From NCBI RefSeq assembly GCF_004297265.1, contig NZ_SCUT01000050.1, positions 1 through 64,000 on the forward strand: DNA of 64,000 bases, in the 5' to 3' direction. Source of the stretch: Reyranella sp. Lineage in GTDB: Bacteria; Pseudomonadota; Alphaproteobacteria; Reyranellales; Reyranellaceae. The position numbers and the translations under genes are program-made. Shown here one piece after another: positions 61,610-64,000 of the stretch. How positions within the stretch are numbered: the stretch's first letter is position 1; every line of letters begins with the position of its first letter. The notes under the pieces were generated by a model. The model saw only the letters and a program-made list of their open reading frames with translations, searched no databases and was not told where the DNA came from.

Positions 61610-64000
61610 CTATCGGGTGCCTTCGACGGCGTGCCGAACGGCAACCGCGAGATCGACCTTGCGAAAGGGCTTGGTCAACAGGCTGACGCCCGGGTTCAGC
61701 ACACCCAGCGTGGAGATGGCGTCATCGGAGTAGCCCGACATGAACAGCACACGCATGTCGGGATACAGTCCGGCCGCCCTGCTGGCGAGCACCTTGCCGT
61801 TGACTGCCCCCGGCATGATCACATCCGTCAGGAGGAGATCGAACGCAGGGCCGGCGTGAAGTTTGCCGAGTGCCGCCTCCCCGTTGCTCGCCTCGATGAC
61901 GGTATAGCCGAGGCTGGACAATTGTCCGGCCACGATGGCGCGAACCTGATCCTCGTCTTCCACCACGAGGACCCGCTCGGTGCCGCGCGGAATATGGATG
62001 TCCGGAGTCGCGGTCTTTGCCCCGTCCTGCTGATCCGCCCGGGGCAGGTACAACCTGACGACCGTGCCGTGCCCCAGTTCGCTGTATATCGAGACGTGTC
62101 CCTTCGATTGCTTGGCGAAGCCATAGACCATGCTGAGCCCGAGCCCCGTGCCCTTGCCCACTTCCTTGGTCGTGAAGAAGGGTTCGAATGCCCTGGACAG
62201 GACCTCTTGCGTCATGCCCGTTCCGGTGTCGGTGACGGACAGACACACATAGTCGCCTGGCCTGGCCTCCGGATCGAGCGCCGCATGGTCCTCGTCGAGC
62301 GTGACGTTTCCGGTCCTTATCAAGAGGCGCCCGCCCCCTGGCATGGCGTCCCTGGCGTTTATGCAGAGGTTGATGATCGCGGCCTCGACCTGGCTGCGGT
62401 CGGCGTTGGTTTCCCAGAGATCGTCGGCCAGCACCGAATTCATCTCGATGTGCTCACCGAGGGTCCGGCGCAGCAGCGTGCCCGTGGCCACGACCAGGTC
62501 GTTGAGATTGATCTTCTGCGGCCGCAATGTCTGCTTGCGGGAGAATGCCAGCAACTGGCGCGTCAGCTGCGCAGCCCGCTCCGCTGCGCCGCCGATCCTC
62601 TCGATACTGCGGCGGGTCTCCGAGGCGACGTCTTCGGCGTCGAGGACCGCGTCGACGTTCGCCATGATCACCATCAGGATGTTGTTGAAGTCGTGAGCGA
62701 CGCCCCCCGTCAGCTTTCCCACGACGTCCAGCCGCTGCGACGCGCGCAACTGCTCCTCCGCCGCCACGCGCTCGCGTTCACCGCGCAACCGGTCGCTGAC
62801 ATCCGACATGACCGCCAACGTCGCGGGCCGGCCGTCGTACTCCAGCAGCCGAACGGCCATTTCCACATCGATGAACGTCCCGTCCTTCCTTCGGTGACGG
62901 ACATTCTTGAGGAGACTGCTGTGTTCGCTCGAATACGAGCGCTGACTGTCGGCCAACTCCTGCAGATCCTCTGGCGCATAGAAGTCCTTCATCGTCATCG
63001 CGAGCATCTCCTCCCGCGACCAGCCATACTGCTTCACCGCCGCGTCGTTGACCGCAATGAGACGGTGACTGTCGCGGTCCTTCACGATGATCGCGTAGGG
63101 TGCGGCCTGGAAGAGCGTCCGGTAGCTTTCCTCCGAGTGGCGTACCCGGTCCTCGAGTTCGCGCTGCTCAGTCACGTCTTCGGCGCTGCCGACGATCCGG
63201 ACCGCCTTTCCCAGATGATTGCGAATGACCGCCGCCCTCGCGATCATCTGGCTGTACGACCCGTCGGCCCGCCGCAGCCTGTACTCCGCCGACCATTCGT
63301 CGCCGCCACCCCGCAAGGCCGCGATCAAGTCTCCAAGAACCCTTTCGCTGTCTTCCGGATGGATCCGCTCCAGCCAGGATTCTGGGCTGGCGGGCTTGTC
63401 TTCGGGCTTGAAGTAGCGGGCCGGACCGTCCTCGGTCTGCCAGATCACATTGGAAGCCAGCTCCCAATCCCACACGATATCGGCGCTGAGCTGCGCGACC
63501 GTCCTGAAGCGCAGCTCGCTGATGGCGAGTGCGTCCTGGGAAGCCTTCCGCTCGGTGATGTCCCGCTGAACCGAAACAAAATGGGTGATGCGGCTCGTGT
63601 CGTCGACGATCGGGGCAATGTCGAGTTCCGCCCAGTACGCCGCGCCGTCCTTGGCATAGTTTATGAGCTCGGCGCGAACGGGCGAGCCGGCTTCGAGGGT
63701 CGTGCGAATGCGGGCGAGTTCGGTTCGCGACGTTGCCGGGCCCTGGAAGATTCTTGGCGACTTGCCGATGAGTTCTTCCGGGCGGTAACCCGTCAGCTTC
63801 GTGACGGCGTCGTTGGCATAGACGATGCCGGGCCCCGGCTCATCGATGAGGTTTGCCTTGGTGATCAGGAAGATGTCGTTCGAGCGCGAGACCGCGGCTT
63901 CGAGAAGAGCGAGTTGCTCCCGCTGCTCCCTCGAGCTGGTGACATCCTGGAAATAGACAGCCAGGCCTTCGCTCGAAGGATAGGCGCGTACGCTGAACCA
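61610..64000 (-). CDS. Multi-PAS hybrid sensor histidine kinase (5' end outside window)
   Basis: The frame is open from base 64000 with no stop, so the N-terminus is missing; 796 residues are visible. In order: the end of one PAS region, a PAS domain with NAYV-type loop (about residues 25-140; GYRPEELIGKSPRIFQG), two further PAS/PAC domains (about 165-285 and 295-410), HisKA with the phosphorylated histidine in GGVAHDFNNIL (about residue 436), HATPase with NLCINARDAMPGGG and TDTGTGM, and a C-terminal receiver domain with phospho-acceptor Asp in LLLTDVIMPG (about 726) and the lysine of LLTKPF. No membrane segment is visible. It is a two-component kinase with its own receiver; the signal is unknown. 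Confidence 0.93.
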   Translation of the reverse strand, partial: WFSVRAYPSSEGLAVYFQDVTSSREQREQLALLEAAVSRSNDIFLITKANLIDEPGPGIVYANDAVTKLTGYRPEELIGKSPRIFQGPATSRTELARIRTTLEAGSPVRAELINYAKDGAAYWAELDIAPIVDDTSRITHFVSVQRDITERKASQDALAISELRFRTVAQLSADIVWDWELASNVIWQTEDGPARYFKPEDKPASPESWLERIHPEDSERVLGDLIAALRGGGDEWSAEYRLRRADGSYSQMIARAAVIRNHLGKAVRIVGSAEDVTEQRELEDRVRHSEESYRTLFQAAPYAIIVKDRDSHRLIAVNDAAVKQYGWSREEMLAMTMKDFYAPEDLQELADSQRSYSSEHSSLLKNVRHRRKDGTFIDVEMAVRLLEYDGRPATLAVMSDVSDRLRGERERVAAEEQLRASQRLDVVGKLTGGVAHDFNNILMVIMANVDAVLDAEDVASETRRSIERIGGAAERAAQLTRQLLAFSRKQTLRPQKINLNDLVVATGTLLRRTLGEHIEMNSVLADDLWETNADRSQVEAAIINLCINARDAMPGGGRLLIRTGNVTLDEDHAALDPEARPGDYVCLSVTDTGTGMTQEVLSRAFEPFFTTKEVGKGTGLGLSMVYGFAKQSKGHVSIYSELGHGTVVRLYLPRADQQDGAKTATPDIHIPRGTERVLVVEDEDQVRAIVAGQLSSLGYTVIEASNGEAALGKLHAGPAFDLLLTDVIMPGAVNGKVLASRAAGLYPDMRVLFMSGYSDDAISTLGVLNPGVSLLTKPFRKVDLAVAVRHAVEGTR

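Noticed and set aside
63473..63475. GTG at 63475 as the start of the hybrid kinase
   Set aside because: The same frame runs on without a stop to base 64000 and encodes further PAS domains, so this valine is internal.

Overview
This window is high-GC DNA from an alphaproteobacterium. The main evidence is the gene order ahcY-tsaE-amgK-murU-addB-addA-trxA followed by folC, accD and the trp genes, which is an alphaproteobacterial arrangement. A Ugp-type glycerol-3-phosphate importer, two TRAP transporter loci and a FecIR/TonB siderophore locus also fit. The metabolic profile suggests a soil or rhizosphere organism in or near Rhodospirillales or Hyphomicrobiales; I would not go finer. I saw no rRNA, tRNA, CRISPR array, prophage or insertion sequence.

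Layout. Positions 1-9.9 kb (+ strand) hold the end of ahcY and a tightly overlapping operon: tsaE, the peptidoglycan-recycling pair amgK-murU, addB-addA, then trxA. Positions 9.9-21 kb are mostly minus-strand housekeeping genes: folC, accD, a DD-carboxypeptidase, pyrF-trpF-ridA-trpB-trpA, glpK and a polyprenyl diphosphate synthase. A plus-strand MBL hydrolase gene lies among them. Positions 21-23 kb carry a tRNA/N6-adenine methyltransferase-like gene, an S49 peptidase and an NTF2-like protein. Positions 23-29.7 kb are a catabolic island: N-carbamoyl-D-amino-acid hydrolase, uronate dehydrogenase, a GntR/FCD regulator with a palindromic operator, a DctPQM TRAP transporter and an M20 amidohydrolase. 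Positions 29.8-34.8 kb encode a DsbD/ScsB-like reductase, a thioredoxin-fold lipoprotein-sized secreted protein, a DUF3500 protein and a zinc metallopeptidase. Positions 34.9-40 kb hold a ROK-type sugar kinase whose motifs are in circularly permuted order, a cysteine synthase, a HAD phosphatase, an EEP-family nuclease/phosphatase and a secreted hypothetical protein.

Positions 40.1-46 kb are a complete Ugp system (UgpB, A, E, C) with a glycerophosphodiesterase and an FAH-family hydrolase; a PHO-box-like site precedes ugpB. GlpK at 18-20 kb could use the imported glycerol arm. Positions 46-50.6 kb hold an SDR, a CitMHS/NhaD-type antiporter and a TRAP QM permease pair with no binding protein, ended by a strong intrinsic terminator. 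Positions 50.8-56 kb are an iron-uptake locus: TonB, a receptor with an N-terminal signalling domain, FecR and FecI. Positions 56-64 kb hold a sulfotransferase, a beta-barrel-like secreted protein, a membrane PAS-GAF sensor with no output domain, a ClpP-fold secreted protein and a multi-PAS hybrid histidine kinase that runs off the end.

The observations most worth following are the permuted ROK protein, two interleaved inverted repeats (possible pseudoknot) in the tonB leader, the tsaE start codon buried in a terminator-like hairpin, ridA inside the trp operon, and three families of intergenic palindromes.
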